Part shown: piece by piece, positions 42,384-52,156 of the stretch | Layout: each line of letters starts with the position of its first letter | How positions within the stretch are numbered: the first letter of the stretch is position 1 | NCBI GenBank assembly: GCA_963761035.1 | Contig: CAVXFH010000002.1 | Span: forward strand, 1,116,001 to 1,180,000 | From: JARRQJ01 sp963761035 | GTDB lineage: Bacteria > Pseudomonadota > Gammaproteobacteria > DRLM01 | DNA: 64,000 bases | Direction: 5' to 3' | Made by a program: the position numbers and the translations under genes | The notes under the pieces: generated by a model | What the model was told of the DNA's origin: nothing | Databases searched by the model: none | Seen by the model: only the letters and a program-made list of their open reading frames with translations

Positions 42384-45300
42384 CTATTCGGGTTCATAAC
42401 CCAGGATCGGCGCCAGCCAGCGCTCCGTCTCGGCGAGGCTCATCCCTTTGCGCCGCGCGTAATCCGCCACCTGATCCTTGTTGACTTTGCCCACGGCAAA
42501 GTATTTGGATTCAGGATGGGCGAAATACCAACCGCATACCGAGGCAGCGGGCCACATGGCATAGTGATCGGTCAGCATAATTCCGGCGTTTTGTTCTGCG
42601 GCGAGCAACTGCCACAATAAACTTTTTTCGGTATGCTCCGGACAGGCGGGATAGCCGGGGGCGGGACGAATACCGCGGTATTCCTCCCGGATCAGCGCCT
42701 CGTTGTCGAGCCGCTCCTGCGGGACATAACCCCAAAACTCCTGACGCACCCGCTTGTGCATCAACTCGGCGAAGGACTCGGCGAGACGGTCGGCGAGGGC
42801 CTTGACCATGATGGCATGGTAATCGTCGTGGGCCGCCTCGAAGCGCTTGACATGTTCGTCGCTGCCCAGACCGGCGGTAACGGCGAAGGCACCGATGTAA
42901 TCCTTGAGCCCGGTCTCCTTGGGCGCGACGAAATCGCTCAAGCATTGATTGGGACGGCCCGGCGGTTTTTCATCCTGCTGACGCAGGTGATGCAAGGTGG
43001 CGAGTACCCGGCTGCGCGTTTTATCGGTATAGACCTCGATATCGTCGTCATTGACGCTATTGGCCGGGAAAAACCCAATCACCGCCTTCGCAGCGAGCCA
43101 TTTACCGGCGATGATCTCGCGCAGTATGCGCTGCGCATCCTTGAACAGCTTGCGCGCTTCGACGCCCTTCTCGGCATCGTCGAGAATTTTGGGGTAACTG
43201 CCGTGCATCTCCCAGGTATGGAAGAACGGCGTCCAATCGATGTACGAGGCAAGCTCTTCCAGCGAGATATTCTCGAACACCTTCACACCGAGATATGTCG
43301 GCGTCGGCGGCGTATAGCCCGCCCACTCGATCTTGCTCTTGTTAGCGCGTGCCTGCGCTAGGCTCAACCATTTGGTGTGGGCGCGGCGCCCGGCGTGCTG
43401 TTCGCGCACCTGCACGTACTCGGCACGCATTTTCGCCACATACTCAACCTTGAATTCATCGCTGATCAGGTTTTGTGCCACGCCTACGGCGCGGGAGGCA
43501 TCCTTTACCCACACCGTAGGACCGCGATAATGCGGCTCGATCTTCACGGCGGTGTGAGCGCGCGAGGTGGTGGCGCCACCGATGAGCAAGGGCAAGGTGA
43601 AGCCCTGGCGCTGCATCTCCTTGGCCACATGCGCCATTTCCTCCAAAGACGGCGTGATCAGGCCTGACAATCCGATAAAGTCGGCGTTCTCTTTTTTGGC
43701 GGCGTCGAGAATGGTCTGGGCCGGCACCATCACCCCCAGATCGATAACCTCGAAGTTATTGCATTGCAATACCACGCCGACGATGTTCTTGCCGATATCA
43801 TGGACATCACCCTTCACCGTGGCCATGACGATCTTGGCCACGGCACGCGCGCCTTCGGATTTTTCCGCCTCGATATAGGGAATGAGATGGGCCACCGCCT
43901 TCTTCATCACCCGGGCCGATTTCACTACCTGGGGCAGAAACATCCTGCCGTCGCCGAACAGATCGCCCACCACATTCATGCCGTCCATGAGCGGACCTTC
44001 GATCACCTGGATGGGCCGCGAAAATTGGTGGCGGGCCTCCTCGGTGTCTTCGACCACAAAGCTATCGATACCCTTGACCAGGGCATGTTCCAGGCGCTTG
44101 GCCACCGGCCAGGTACGCCAGGCCAAGTCTTCTTTTTTCTCCTCGCCGCCCTCGCCCTTGTACTTGTCGGCGATAGCCAGCAGCCGCTCGGTGGCGTCGC
44201 CACGGCGATTGAGGACCACGTCTTCGACACAGTCGCGCAATTCCGCGGGCAGCTCGTCGTACACCGCCAACTGCCCGGCGTTGACAATACCCATGTCCAT
44301 ACCAGCGTGGATAGCGTGATAGAGAAACACCGAATGGATGGCCTCGCGCACCGCATTGTTGCCGCGGAACGAAAACGACACGTTGCTCACGCCGCCGGAG
44401 ACCAAGGCATGGGGCAGCGTGCGCTTGATCTCACGGGTGGCCTCGATGAAATCCACCGCGTAATTGTTGTGTTCCTCGATACCGGTGGCAATGGCGAAGA
44501 TGTTGGGATCGAAGATGATGTCTTCAGCGGGAAAACCCAGTTGCTCGGTGAGCAGATGGTAACAGCGCGCGCATATCGCCGCCTTGCGCTCCTGGGTGTC
44601 CGCCTGACCCTGTTCGTCGAAGGCCATCACCACCGCCGCCGCGCCGTACTTGCGCACCAGCCGCGCATGCCTGATGAATTCCGCCTCGCCTTCCTTGAGG
44701 CTTATGGAATTCACCGCGCCTTTACCCTGGATGCACTTCAGACCTGCCTCGATGATGCTCCACTTCGACGAGTCGAGCATCACCGGCACCTTGGAAATAT
44801 CCGGCTCGGAGGCGATGAGGCTCAGGAACGTCACCATGGCTTGCTCGCCGTCGAGCATGGCCTCGTCCATGTTGATGTCAATCATTTGCGCGCCGTTTTC
44901 CACCTGGCTCCGCGCCACGCTCAAGGCCTTGTCGTACTCGCCGTTCAAGATCAGCTTTTTAAAGGCGGCCGAGCCGGTAACATTGGTGCGCTCGCCGACG
45001 TTGACAAAGAGAGACTCGGAACCGATGTTGAGCGGCTCCAGGCCCGCGAGGCGGCATTGCCTTTCAATGTAAGGAATGGCGCGCGGCGGATACTTGGCCA
45101 CCGCGTCATGAATCGCCTTGATATGCGCCGGCCCGGTGCCACAGCAGCCGCCCACGATATTGAGAAAGCCGCTACTGGCCCACTCCGCAATCTCCTTGGC
45201 CATGGCCTCGGGGGACTCATCGTAGCCGCCGAACTCGTTGGGCAGGCCGGCATTGGGGTGGGCGGAGACGTGGGTATCCGCAATGCCAGACAACTCCTCA

Positions 45301-46061
45301 ATATGCTGGCGCAGTTCTTTGGCCCCCAGCGCGCAATTGAAGCCGAAGCTCATGGGCCGGATATGGCGCAGAGAATTCCAGAACGCCTGTACCGTCTGAC
45401 CCGACAGGGTGCGGCCGCTGGCGTCGGTGATGGTACCGGAGATCATCACCGGCAAACGAATATCGTGCTCTTCAAAATAACTGTCGATGGCGAACAGGGC
45501 CGCTTTGGCGTTCAAGGTATCGAACACCGTCTCCACCAACAGTGCGTCCACGCCGCCGTCTAGCAGGCCGCGGATGGCCTCTGCGTAGCTCTCCACCAAT
45601 TGATCGAAAAGGATATTGCGAAAACCCGGGTTGTTGACGTCCGGCGAGATGCTGGCGGTGCGATTGGTTGGGCCGAGTACGCCGGTGACGAAGCGCGGCT
45701 TGTGCGGGGTCTTGGCGCCGTATTCATCCGCTGCGGCGCGCGCCACCCGGGCGCCGGCCAAATTCAACTCATAGACCAGTTTCTCCATACGGTAATCCGC
45801 CATGGCGATAGAGGTGGAGTTGAAGGTATTGGTCTCGATGATATCGGCACCCGCCTCCAGATAGGCGCGGTGGATATCGCCGATGATCCCGGGTTGGGTG
45901 ATGGATAACAGGTCGTTGTTGCCCTTGAGATCGCAGGGATGGTCCGTAAAGCGTTCGCCGCGATAATCATGCTCCGCAAGCTGGTAACTTTGGATCATGG
46001 TCCCCATGGCGCCGTCTAAAATCAGGATGCGCTTATTTAATTGTTCTTGCAGGTTCGACAT
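42384..46061 (-). CDS. metH: Cobalamin-dependent methionine synthase
   Basis: Transfers methyl from methyl-tetrahydrofolate to homocysteine via B12. 1,225 aa, all four modules present. The homocysteine domain (1-330) has ILILDGAMGTMIQ and zinc ligands in FGFNCALG and VGGCCGTGP; the folate domain (about 350-610) starts FVNVGERTNVTGS; the cap plus B12 domain (about 650-890) has GDVHDIGKN, with the axial His near 757; and the reactivation domain ends the protein. I start at ATG 46061 (SNLQEQLNKRILILDG); ATG 46076 is also possible. Divergent from the DUF2007 gene. No B12 riboswitch could be fitted in the short upstream region. Confidence 0.97.
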   Translation of the reverse strand: MSNLQEQLNKRILILDGAMGTMIQSYQLAEHDYRGERFTDHPCDLKGNNDLLSITQPGIIGDIHRAYLEAGADIIETNTFNSTSIAMADYRMEKLVYELNLAGARVARAAADEYGAKTPHKPRFVTGVLGPTNRTASISPDVNNPGFRNILFDQLVESYAEAIRGLLDGGVDALLVETVFDTLNAKAALFAIDSYFEEHDIRLPVMISGTITDASGRTLSGQTVQAFWNSLRHIRPMSFGFNCALGAKELRQHIEELSGIADTHVSAHPNAGLPNEFGGYDESPEAMAKEIAEWASSGFLNIVGGCCGTGPAHIKAIHDAVAKYPPRAIPYIERQCRLAGLEPLNIGSESLFVNVGERTNVTGSAAFKKLILNGEYDKALSVARSQVENGAQMIDINMDEAMLDGEQAMVTFLSLIASEPDISKVPVMLDSSKWSIIEAGLKCIQGKGAVNSISLKEGEAEFIRHARLVRKYGAAAVVMAFDEQGQADTQERKAAICARCYHLLTEQLGFPAEDIIFDPNIFAIATGIEEHNNYAVDFIEATREIKRTLPHALVSGGVSNVSFSFRGNNAVREAIHSVFLYHAIHAGMDMGIVNAGQLAVYDELPAELRDCVEDVVLNRRGDATERLLAIADKYKGEGGEEKKEDLAWRTWPVAKRLEHALVKGIDSFVVEDTEEARHQFSRPIQVIEGPLMDGMNVVGDLFGDGRMFLPQVVKSARVMKKAVAHLIPYIEAEKSEGARAVAKIVMATVKGDVHDIGKNIVGVVLQCNNFEVIDLGVMVPAQTILDAAKKENADFIGLSGLITPSLEEMAHVAKEMQRQGFTLPLLIGGATTSRAHTAVKIEPHYRGPTVWVKDASRAVGVAQNLISDEFKVEYVAKMRAEYVQVREQHAGRRAHTKWLSLAQARANKSKIEWAGYTPPTPTYLGVKVFENISLEELASYIDWTPFFHTWEMHGSYPKILDDAEKGVEARKLFKDAQRILREIIAGKWLAAKAVIGFFPANSVNDDDIEVYTDKTRSRVLATLHHLRQQDEKPPGRPNQCLSDFVAPKETGLKDYIGAFAVTAGLGSDEHVKRFEAAHDDYHAIMVKALADRLAESFAELMHKRVRQEFWGYVPQERLDNEALIREEYRGIRPAPGYPACPEHTEKSLLWQLLAAEQNAGIMLTDHYAMWPAASVCGWYFAHPESKYFAVGKVNKDQVADYARRKGMSLAETERWLAPILGYEPE

Positions 46062-46226
46062 GTCTATTGATCCCATCACCCCGCTTCAGGGGCCTGTAAT
46101 ACTGAAAAAGACCACTGAAAATGGCCAAGGAAGTTTATTCTAACACCCGCTCGCCACGACGGCAGTGCTTGCTCCCGGATTGGCCATTATTCACTATACT
46201 CACACCTGTTGCCGGGAAAGATCGCC

Positions 46227-46466
46227 GTGAAAGTGATTACCATCGCCACCTTTGACAATATGCCGGCGGCTTATATCGTCAAGGGACGGCTGGAAACCGA
46301 GGGGATCCCATGCTGGTTGAAGGACGAAAACCTGGGACAGACGGATTGGCTCTACAATATCGCCTTGGGCTGGATCAAACTGCAGGTGGAAGCTAAATAC
46401 GAAGAACAAGCGCGGGCAATTCTCGCCACCGACTACTCCGTCGACGTGGATGCACAAGGCGAATGA
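46227..46466 (+). CDS. DUF2007 small protein
   Basis: 79 aa protein starting at GTG 46227; a TTG at 46209 is a longer alternative. VITIATFDNMPAAYIVKGRL, then ETEGIPCWLKDEN and the closing EEQARAIL, match DUF2007, a small alpha/beta domain sometimes called a putative signal-transducing protein. Its stop lies three bases before the acyltransferase ATG, so the two are coupled. Function not established. Confidence 0.82.
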   Translation: MKVITIATFDNMPAAYIVKGRLETEGIPCWLKDENLGQTDWLYNIALGWIKLQVEAKYEEQARAILATDYSVDVDAQGE

Positions 46467-46469
46467 GGT

Positions 46470-47348
46470 ATGCGTAGCCTTTTGATCCGCTGGCTGTTGC
46501 ATGCACTCGCCGCACTGCCCCTGCCGCTCTCTCATGCCGTCGGCACGGTCATCGGCTGGGGCCTAATCCTCGTTCCCAATGAACTGCGGCGCGTCAGCCG
46601 TATCAACATCTCGCTGTGCCTGCCGGAACTTACCCCCCTCCAACAAAAGCGCCTGCTGCGCGCCAGTCTCATGGAAGCGGCTAAGACTCTATGCGAGGCC
46701 GGCGCCCTATGGCTGTGGTCCGCCCCGCGGATACTGGCGCTGGTGAAGGCCGTCAGTGGCGAGGAAGATGCGCGCGCCGCGCTAACACAAGGTAAAAGTG
46801 TGATTTTCGCTACGCCCCACTTGGGCGCCTGGGAAATGATGGGGCTCTACGGTTCTGTACACTATCCTGTCACCTTTCTCTACCGTCCGCCGCGGCTCAA
46901 GGAATTAGGCGAACTGCTACGCCACGGTCGCGAACACCTCGGCGCCAAGCTGGTCCCGGCGAATGCCGGCGGCGTACGGGCCTTGCATCGAGCCCTCGCC
47001 CGCGGCGAAACGGTGGGCATGCTGCCGGATCAAGAACCCGGTGAAGACAACGGCCTATTCGCGCCGCTGTTCGGCATGCAAGCCAGCACCATGGCGCTGC
47101 TGTCACGGTTCGCCATCAAAACCGGCGCGGCAGTGATCTTCTGTTATGCGGAGCGTCTCCCCCGCGGTCAAGGCTATCATCTGCACTTCCTCCCCGCGCC
47201 GCCCGCCATCAACCAAGAACCGCTGGAACGCTCCGTGGCAGTCATGAACGAGACGATCGAAAAGCTCATACGGCAAAAACCGGAACAATATCAATGGGGC
47301 TATAAGCGCTTCCGCACCCGGCCGAAGGGAGAAGCGAAGATTTATTAA
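46470..47348 (+). CDS. LpxL/HtrB-type lysophospholipid acyltransferase
   Basis: 292 aa inner-membrane acyltransferase of the lipid A late-acyltransferase family. One N-terminal hydrophobic anchor (about 8-36) is followed by the catalytic HLGAWE (His about 109, Glu about 114), YRPPRLKELGELLRHGREHLG and MLPDQEPGEDNGLFAPLFG. The C-terminal QWGYKRFRTRP is conserved. It could add a secondary acyl chain to lipid A or act on another lysolipid; paralogues cannot be separated from sequence alone. The stop codon TAA forms the left end of an inverted repeat. Confidence 0.9.
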   Translation: MRSLLIRWLLHALAALPLPLSHAVGTVIGWGLILVPNELRRVSRINISLCLPELTPLQQKRLLRASLMEAAKTLCEAGALWLWSAPRILALVKAVSGEEDARAALTQGKSVIFATPHLGAWEMMGLYGSVHYPVTFLYRPPRLKELGELLRHGREHLGAKLVPANAGGVRALHRALARGETVGMLPDQEPGEDNGLFAPLFGMQASTMALLSRFAIKTGAAVIFCYAERLPRGQGYHLHFLPAPPAINQEPLERSVAVMNETIEKLIRQKPEQYQWGYKRFRTRPKGEAKIY

Positions 47349-47545
47349 CCACGGAGAACATGGAGATAGATTATTTGCGGAAAGTACATTGGCCACCCAA
47401 TCTACATTTGTCAACTTTTGGATGTTGTATTTCAATAAATTGTAGCGTGCGCCGTGTATCTATTTTTCCGAGGCTGAACAAATTATCCTCGTGCAGCTAA
47501 AGAAATACAGACGGCAAACGATTGTTTTCGTGCCGTCCGTGGTTA
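47346..47545. repeat. About 200 bp element with 10 bp terminal inverted repeats (MITE-like)
   Basis: TAACCACGGA at 47346-47355 is matched by its reverse complement TCCGTGGTTA at 47536-47545. The enclosed 180 bp is AT-rich, codes for nothing recognisable and has an internal hairpin (GACGGCA 47510-47516 with TGCCGTC 47531-47537). The left arm includes the stop codon of the acyltransferase gene. Size, terminal symmetry and lack of genes fit a miniature non-autonomous element or a structured intergenic repeat. Target-site duplication is not obvious. Confidence 0.45.
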
Positions 47546-47598
47546 TCGCTCAAATGAAAATGCTACATTACTGATTCGGGATCCCGAGGGTAACACTC

Positions 47599-48465
47599 AT
47601 GGCTGAATCCAATGAACCCAGAAATGAGTTCGTCGCGTTCTGGAATGAAGTGTTGGTCGCGAAATTCGAACGCTTCCGCAATATCCTGATGGAGGGTTTG
47701 AGCTATCACAGCGAGGTGCCGCTGGCCAAGTTGCACCTAATGCCCGGCGCGAAGGTGCTGGATGTCGGTTGCGGATGGGGCGATACCGCGATTCGATTGG
47801 CGAAAATGGCGGGACCGACGGGGTCGGTGATCGGCCTCGATTGTTGCGGCGCATTTCTCGAGCAGGGCAGGCAGGATGCGGCGGCGGCAGGGCTCGCTAA
47901 TGTTCGTTTCGTAGAAGCGGATGTAGAGACCTATCCGTTCAGGCCGGAATTCGATCTATGCTTTTCCCGTTTCGGCATGATGTTCTTCGCCAGCCCGGTA
48001 GCGGCAATGCGCAACGTACGCAAGGCGCTCAAGCCGGGCGGGCGCTTGATGTTCATCACCTGGCGCACGATCGATGACAATCCTTGGCTGGGTATCCCCA
48101 AGAAGGTGGTGCTGAATTTCCTGCCACCGCCGGGCGAAGGCGCCCAGACCTGCGGACCCGGTCCGTTCTCCATGGCGAGCACCTCCCTCGTGACGGCGCA
48201 ACTCAGGGCCGCCGGCTTCGACGATGTCGGTTTCGAGCGCGCCGACGGACCGGTAATGGTGGGCGGTACGGTGGAACAAGCCATGCAATTCCAATTGGCT
48301 CTGGGTCCGGCCGGCGAAATTTTCCGCGAGGCGGGACAAGAGGCGGAACGTCGCAAAGATGAAATCGAGGCGGCGCTACGCACGAGCCTCTCCCGCTACG
48401 AGAAAGGCGGTCGCATCATCATGGATTCAAGTTCCTGGACCATTACCGCGAGGAATCCGGCTTAA
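47599..48465 (+). CDS. Class I SAM-dependent methyltransferase
   Basis: 288 aa soluble methyltransferase. SAM site KVLDVGCGWGDTAIRLAKMAG (about 52-72), acidic loop GLDCCGAFLEQ, motif II/III FDLCFSRFGMMFFASPVAAM and KALKPGGRLMFITWR. It belongs to the Methyltransf_11/25 superfamily, near UbiE- and CmoA-like small-molecule methylases, and is similar in layout to the frameshifted gene at 33.6 kb. GAGGG precedes the ATG by nine bases. Substrate unknown. Convergent with the TehB-like gene. Confidence 0.88.
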   Translation: MAESNEPRNEFVAFWNEVLVAKFERFRNILMEGLSYHSEVPLAKLHLMPGAKVLDVGCGWGDTAIRLAKMAGPTGSVIGLDCCGAFLEQGRQDAAAAGLANVRFVEADVETYPFRPEFDLCFSRFGMMFFASPVAAMRNVRKALKPGGRLMFITWRTIDDNPWLGIPKKVVLNFLPPPGEGAQTCGPGPFSMASTSLVTAQLRAAGFDDVGFERADGPVMVGGTVEQAMQFQLALGPAGEIFREAGQEAERRKDEIEAALRTSLSRYEKGGRIIMDSSSWTITARNPA

Positions 48466-48524
48466 CCCGGACTAAAGAAGCGCAAAATAAAACAAACAGC
48501 GGTTTATCGCCGCGCTAATGCTCA

Positions 48525-49142
48525 TCAATCCTGCAGCGCCTGAATGCAATCTCCGGCGCGGCTTATTTCCTTCACGGCCACCAACAGGGCCTTGTCACGG
48601 AAGCCACGGCCGATATCTCCGATGCGGCCCTCCTCGCGATACACCAGCGGCCGCAGAGGGGCGAACATCGTCAGCAATTCGCCGTCGGCCAGGCGCCACT
48701 CGTCTTTCTGCGGCCCCGCGTCGCTCACCGCGGTGCGGGTGAAGGTCTGATAGAACAACAGACCGCCCATCTTGAGGGCGCCGATAATGGCCTGGGTCAA
48801 AACACGCTCCAGATAATGGGCGACCACCACCACGTCGAACTGCGCCGGCGGAATGACATCGTGTACGGCGTCCTTCACCTCGGCCACGACGGGCAGCTTG
48901 CGCGCCACGGCAATGGCGCGCAATTTCTCGATGGCCACCGGCGAGATGTCCCAAGCGTGGGTTTGCAGTCCGTGCTCTGCCAGAAACAAACTGTTGGCGC
49001 CTAAGCCGCAGGCCAGATCCAGCGCCGTACCGCGGTGCGGCAGGAGATGGGCGTTTTCCAGCAGCACCGTGGCCGGCGCGCCGGGCAAATCCGCTTCGCG
49101 GTAGCGGCTGTCCCATCTGTCTTGTGTGGTTTGATCAATCAT
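48525..49142 (-). CDS. TehB-like SAM-dependent methyltransferase
   Basis: 205 aa soluble methyltransferase. WDSRYREADLPGAPATVLLE at the start and TALDLACGLGANSLFLAEHG (about 39-58) with the WDISPVAIEKL loop match the tellurite-resistance TehB-like group. It is 19 bp downstream of trkH on the same strand and may be the last gene of the trk operon. The actual substrate is unknown; tellurite resistance should not be assumed. Confidence 0.87.
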   Translation of the reverse strand: MIDQTTQDRWDSRYREADLPGAPATVLLENAHLLPHRGTALDLACGLGANSLFLAEHGLQTHAWDISPVAIEKLRAIAVARKLPVVAEVKDAVHDVIPPAQFDVVVVAHYLERVLTQAIIGALKMGGLLFYQTFTRTAVSDAGPQKDEWRLADGELLTMFAPLRPLVYREEGRIGDIGRGFRDKALLVAVKEISRAGDCIQALQD

Positions 49143-49161
49143 GGCATGACTGCCTTTCGCG

Positions 49162-50613
49162 TCAGCGGCGCCAGAAGGTCGGCGTAAACAATACCAGCAA
49201 GGTGAATATTTCCAATCTTCCCATGATCATGGCCAGTGATAAAGTCCACTTGGCGGTATTGTTTAGTGAGGCGAAGTTGGAGCTGACCTTGCCCAGCCCG
49301 GGACCGAGGTTGTTAATGCAGGCCACCACCGCCGAAAAAGCGGTGATTTGATCAAGCCCGGTAAACATCAGCGTCAGCATCATGATGATAAATACCGCTA
49401 CGTATACCGAGAAAAAGCCCCACACCGCTTCCACGACCCGGTCGGGCAGGGCCTTGCCATTGATCTTGACCACGAACTGGCCGTTGGGATGAATGAGTCG
49501 CCGCACTTCCCGCGCGCCCTGCTTTAACAGCAGCAGAAAACGGATGGTCTTGATACCGCCGGCGGTGGAGGCGGCGCAGCCTCCGACGAAGCTGGTGAAC
49601 AGCAACAAGATGGGCAGAAAACCCGGCCACTTGTCGTAAGTGCCGGAGGTAAAACCGGTAGATGTCGCAAACGAGACGACTTGAAAAATACCGTTATGCA
49701 CGGCGCTGCCCAGCGTGGCGTAAGTACCCGATCCGTAGAGATAGCCGATAGTGATGGAAGACACTACCGCCAAGATGATGAGATAGGCCTTGACCTCGGA
49801 GTCGACCTGGTAAGGCCTCAGGCTCATGGAGCGCCACGCCATAAAATGCAAGGAGAAGTTTGCCCCCGCCAGCACCATGAACACCACGGCAACCATCTCG
49901 ATCAAGGGACTGTGGAAATAACCCATGCTGAGGTCATGGGTAGAGAAACCGCCGGTGGACAAGGTAGCGAAGCTATGAGCAATGGCGTCGAACGGCGTCA
50001 TCCCCGCCAGCCAGTACGCAAGCGCACAGGCGACGGTCAGGCCCAAATAGATATACCACAGGGCCTTGGCGGTCTCGGTGATGCGCGGGGTGAGTTTGGT
50101 GTCCTTCATCGGTCCCGGGGTCTCGGCGCGGTAGAGCTGCATCCCGCCGACGCCCAGCATGGGTAAGATTGCCACCGCCAGGACAATGATGCCCATACCG
50201 CCCAGCCAATGCAGTTGCGCGCGATAGTAGAGGATGGCATGCGGCAAACTATCCAAACCGAGCAACACCGTAGCGCCGGTGGTGGTCAAGCCTGACACGG
50301 ACTCGAATACCGCATTGGTGAAACTCATATGGGGATGTTCCGCCAACATCAATGGAACGGCGCCGGTCATCCCCAACACCGTCCAGAACATGGTGACCAC
50401 TACGAAACCGTCGCGCATACGCAACTCATGCCTAATCCTGTGCACCGGCAGCCAAAGTATAAAACCAGCGGAGAGAATCAGGGCAAAGCCCAGCAGAAAC
50501 GGTATCAAGGCACCGTCTGCATACCACCACGCCAGCCCCGCCGGAGGCAGCATGGTAAAACTGAATATCATCAGCAATACACCGAGAATACGTTGAATGG
50601 CGCGAAGTTGCAT
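49162..50613 (-). CDS. trkH: Trk potassium uptake channel subunit TrkH
   Basis: 483 aa inner-membrane protein, same length as the E. coli protein, with about ten hydrophobic segments. It forms the ion path of the Trk K+ system and is gated by TrkA. The four pore-loop regions are visible: SGLTTTGATVLLGLDSLP, FATLSTGGFSTHDLSM, TSTGFTSGTYDKWP and AACINNLGPGLGKVSSNFASL with the selectivity glycines; the segment GGCAASTAGGIKTIRFLLL is also conserved. It lies 91 bp after trkA. Confidence 0.96.
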   Translation of the reverse strand: MQLRAIQRILGVLLMIFSFTMLPPAGLAWWYADGALIPFLLGFALILSAGFILWLPVHRIRHELRMRDGFVVVTMFWTVLGMTGAVPLMLAEHPHMSFTNAVFESVSGLTTTGATVLLGLDSLPHAILYYRAQLHWLGGMGIIVLAVAILPMLGVGGMQLYRAETPGPMKDTKLTPRITETAKALWYIYLGLTVACALAYWLAGMTPFDAIAHSFATLSTGGFSTHDLSMGYFHSPLIEMVAVVFMVLAGANFSLHFMAWRSMSLRPYQVDSEVKAYLIILAVVSSITIGYLYGSGTYATLGSAVHNGIFQVVSFATSTGFTSGTYDKWPGFLPILLLFTSFVGGCAASTAGGIKTIRFLLLLKQGAREVRRLIHPNGQFVVKINGKALPDRVVEAVWGFFSVYVAVFIIMMLTLMFTGLDQITAFSAVVACINNLGPGLGKVSSNFASLNNTAKWTLSLAMIMGRLEIFTLLVLFTPTFWRR

Positions 50614-50704
50614 TGAGATCAGTATCTGCTTGTGACTCGCGATGAAAATTCGGATAGGGACCGGTCTTTACGCATAGCTTTTATTAGAGACTCGTTACTC
50701 GCGG

Positions 50705-52078
50705 CTAGATAAAGGTTATTCCCACCTGGAATAACCTCTCCACCTCGGAGATGCGCCGCTTATCCACCAGAAACAGAATTACATGATCTTCCGATTCAAT
50801 CACCGTGTCGTGATGTCCAATAAGTACTTCGTCGTTGCGCACAATGGCGCCAATATTGGCGCCCGGCGGCAACTTGATATCCTGAATGGTGCGGCCAACC
50901 ACTTTAGAAGTCTTACTGTCGCCATGCGCCACCGCCTCTATGGCTTCCGCAGCGCCGCGGCGCAGTGAGTGCACCACTACGACGTCGCCGCGTCGCACAT
51001 GGGCGAGCAACCCGCCAATAGTGGCCTGTTGCGGCGAGATGGCGATGTCGATATCGCCGCTCTCTACCAGATCCACGTAGGCGGCGCGGTTGATAAGCGA
51101 CATCACCTTGCGCGCGCCAAGGCGCTTGGCCAACATGGCGGAGAGAATATTGGCTTCGTCGTCGTTGGTCAGCGCACAGAATATATCGGTATTTTCGATG
51201 TTTTCTTCCGACAACAATTCTTCATCAGCGGCATCACCCAGCAATACGATGGTCTTGGTTAATTCCTCGGCGATTTCACGGCTGCGCCCGACATTATGAT
51301 CGATGAGCTTGATCTGGTAATTATTCTCCAAGACCTTGGCCAAACCTCGCCCTATATTGCCGCCTCCGGCGATGATGATGCGTTTGGTCGGTTTGTCCAG
51401 CTTGCGCAACTCGCTCATCACCATACGAATATGTTTACGTGCGGCAATGAAGAACACCTCGTCATCGACCTCGATAACAGTATTGCCTTCCGGGGTAATG
51501 GGTTTTCCGCGGCGGAAAATAGCGGCAACCCGTGTATCTACGCCAGGCATGTGGTTGCGCAATTCGCGCAATTCATGGCCCACCAGCGGCCCGCCGTAAT
51601 AGGCCCGCACCGCCACCAGTTGCGCCCGACCGCCGGCGAAATCCAATACCTGCAGGGCGCCGGGATGTTCGACGAGTCGCTGCACATAATCGATCACTAC
51701 CTGCTCGGGGCTGATCAGCACATCAATGGGCAACGCTTCTTGAGTGAACAATTGCGGGTGATTAAGGTAATCGCGGGCCCGCACGCGGGCGATCTTAGTC
51801 GGCGTATGAAACAAGGTGTAAGCCACCTGGCAGGCGACCATATTGGTTTCATCGCTATTGGTGACGGCAAGGATCAAGTCGGCGTCTTCGGCGCCGGCCC
51901 GCTTCAAGACATCCGGGTGCGAGGCATGCCCCGCCACAGTGCGCAAATCAAAGCGGTCCTGCAAGGCTTGCAGGCAGTGGTTGTCGGAATCGACCACCGT
52001 AATATCATTGGCCTCGGAACACAAGGCAGCGGCGACTGAAGATCCCACTTGTCCGGCGCCGAGAATGATGATTTTCAT
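50705..52078 (-). CDS. trkA: Trk potassium uptake regulatory subunit TrkA
   Basis: 457 aa peripheral protein that binds NAD(H) and ATP/ADP and gates TrkH. Two RCK modules are visible: the first begins MKIIILGAGQVGSSVAAALC, and the second, at about 233, has IIIAGGGNIGRGLAKVLE with TrkA-C-type domains after each (LVGHELRELRNHMPGVDTRV; PPGANIGAIVRNDEVLIG). ATG has a GGGGG-rich stretch just upstream. It follows ntrX by 78 bp, the conserved gammaproteobacterial order. Confidence 0.97.
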   Translation of the reverse strand: MKIIILGAGQVGSSVAAALCSEANDITVVDSDNHCLQALQDRFDLRTVAGHASHPDVLKRAGAEDADLILAVTNSDETNMVACQVAYTLFHTPTKIARVRARDYLNHPQLFTQEALPIDVLISPEQVVIDYVQRLVEHPGALQVLDFAGGRAQLVAVRAYYGGPLVGHELRELRNHMPGVDTRVAAIFRRGKPITPEGNTVIEVDDEVFFIAARKHIRMVMSELRKLDKPTKRIIIAGGGNIGRGLAKVLENNYQIKLIDHNVGRSREIAEELTKTIVLLGDAADEELLSEENIENTDIFCALTNDDEANILSAMLAKRLGARKVMSLINRAAYVDLVESGDIDIAISPQQATIGGLLAHVRRGDVVVVHSLRRGAAEAIEAVAHGDSKTSKVVGRTIQDIKLPPGANIGAIVRNDEVLIGHHDTVIESEDHVILFLVDKRRISEVERLFQVGITFI

Positions 52079-52156
52079 TTGCCCCCCAAGAACCTCAATA
52101 CGCGGCGGCGCGTGAACTTCGGCGCCCCAACGCGTTTGGGGCGCCTATAGTATCAT

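Noticed and set aside
43764..45563. 599-codon open frame on the plus strand opposite metH
   Set aside because: It is antisense to strongly conserved metH codons, has no ribosome site, and is rich in His, Gly and Arg, as expected for the complementary frame of a GC-biased gene.
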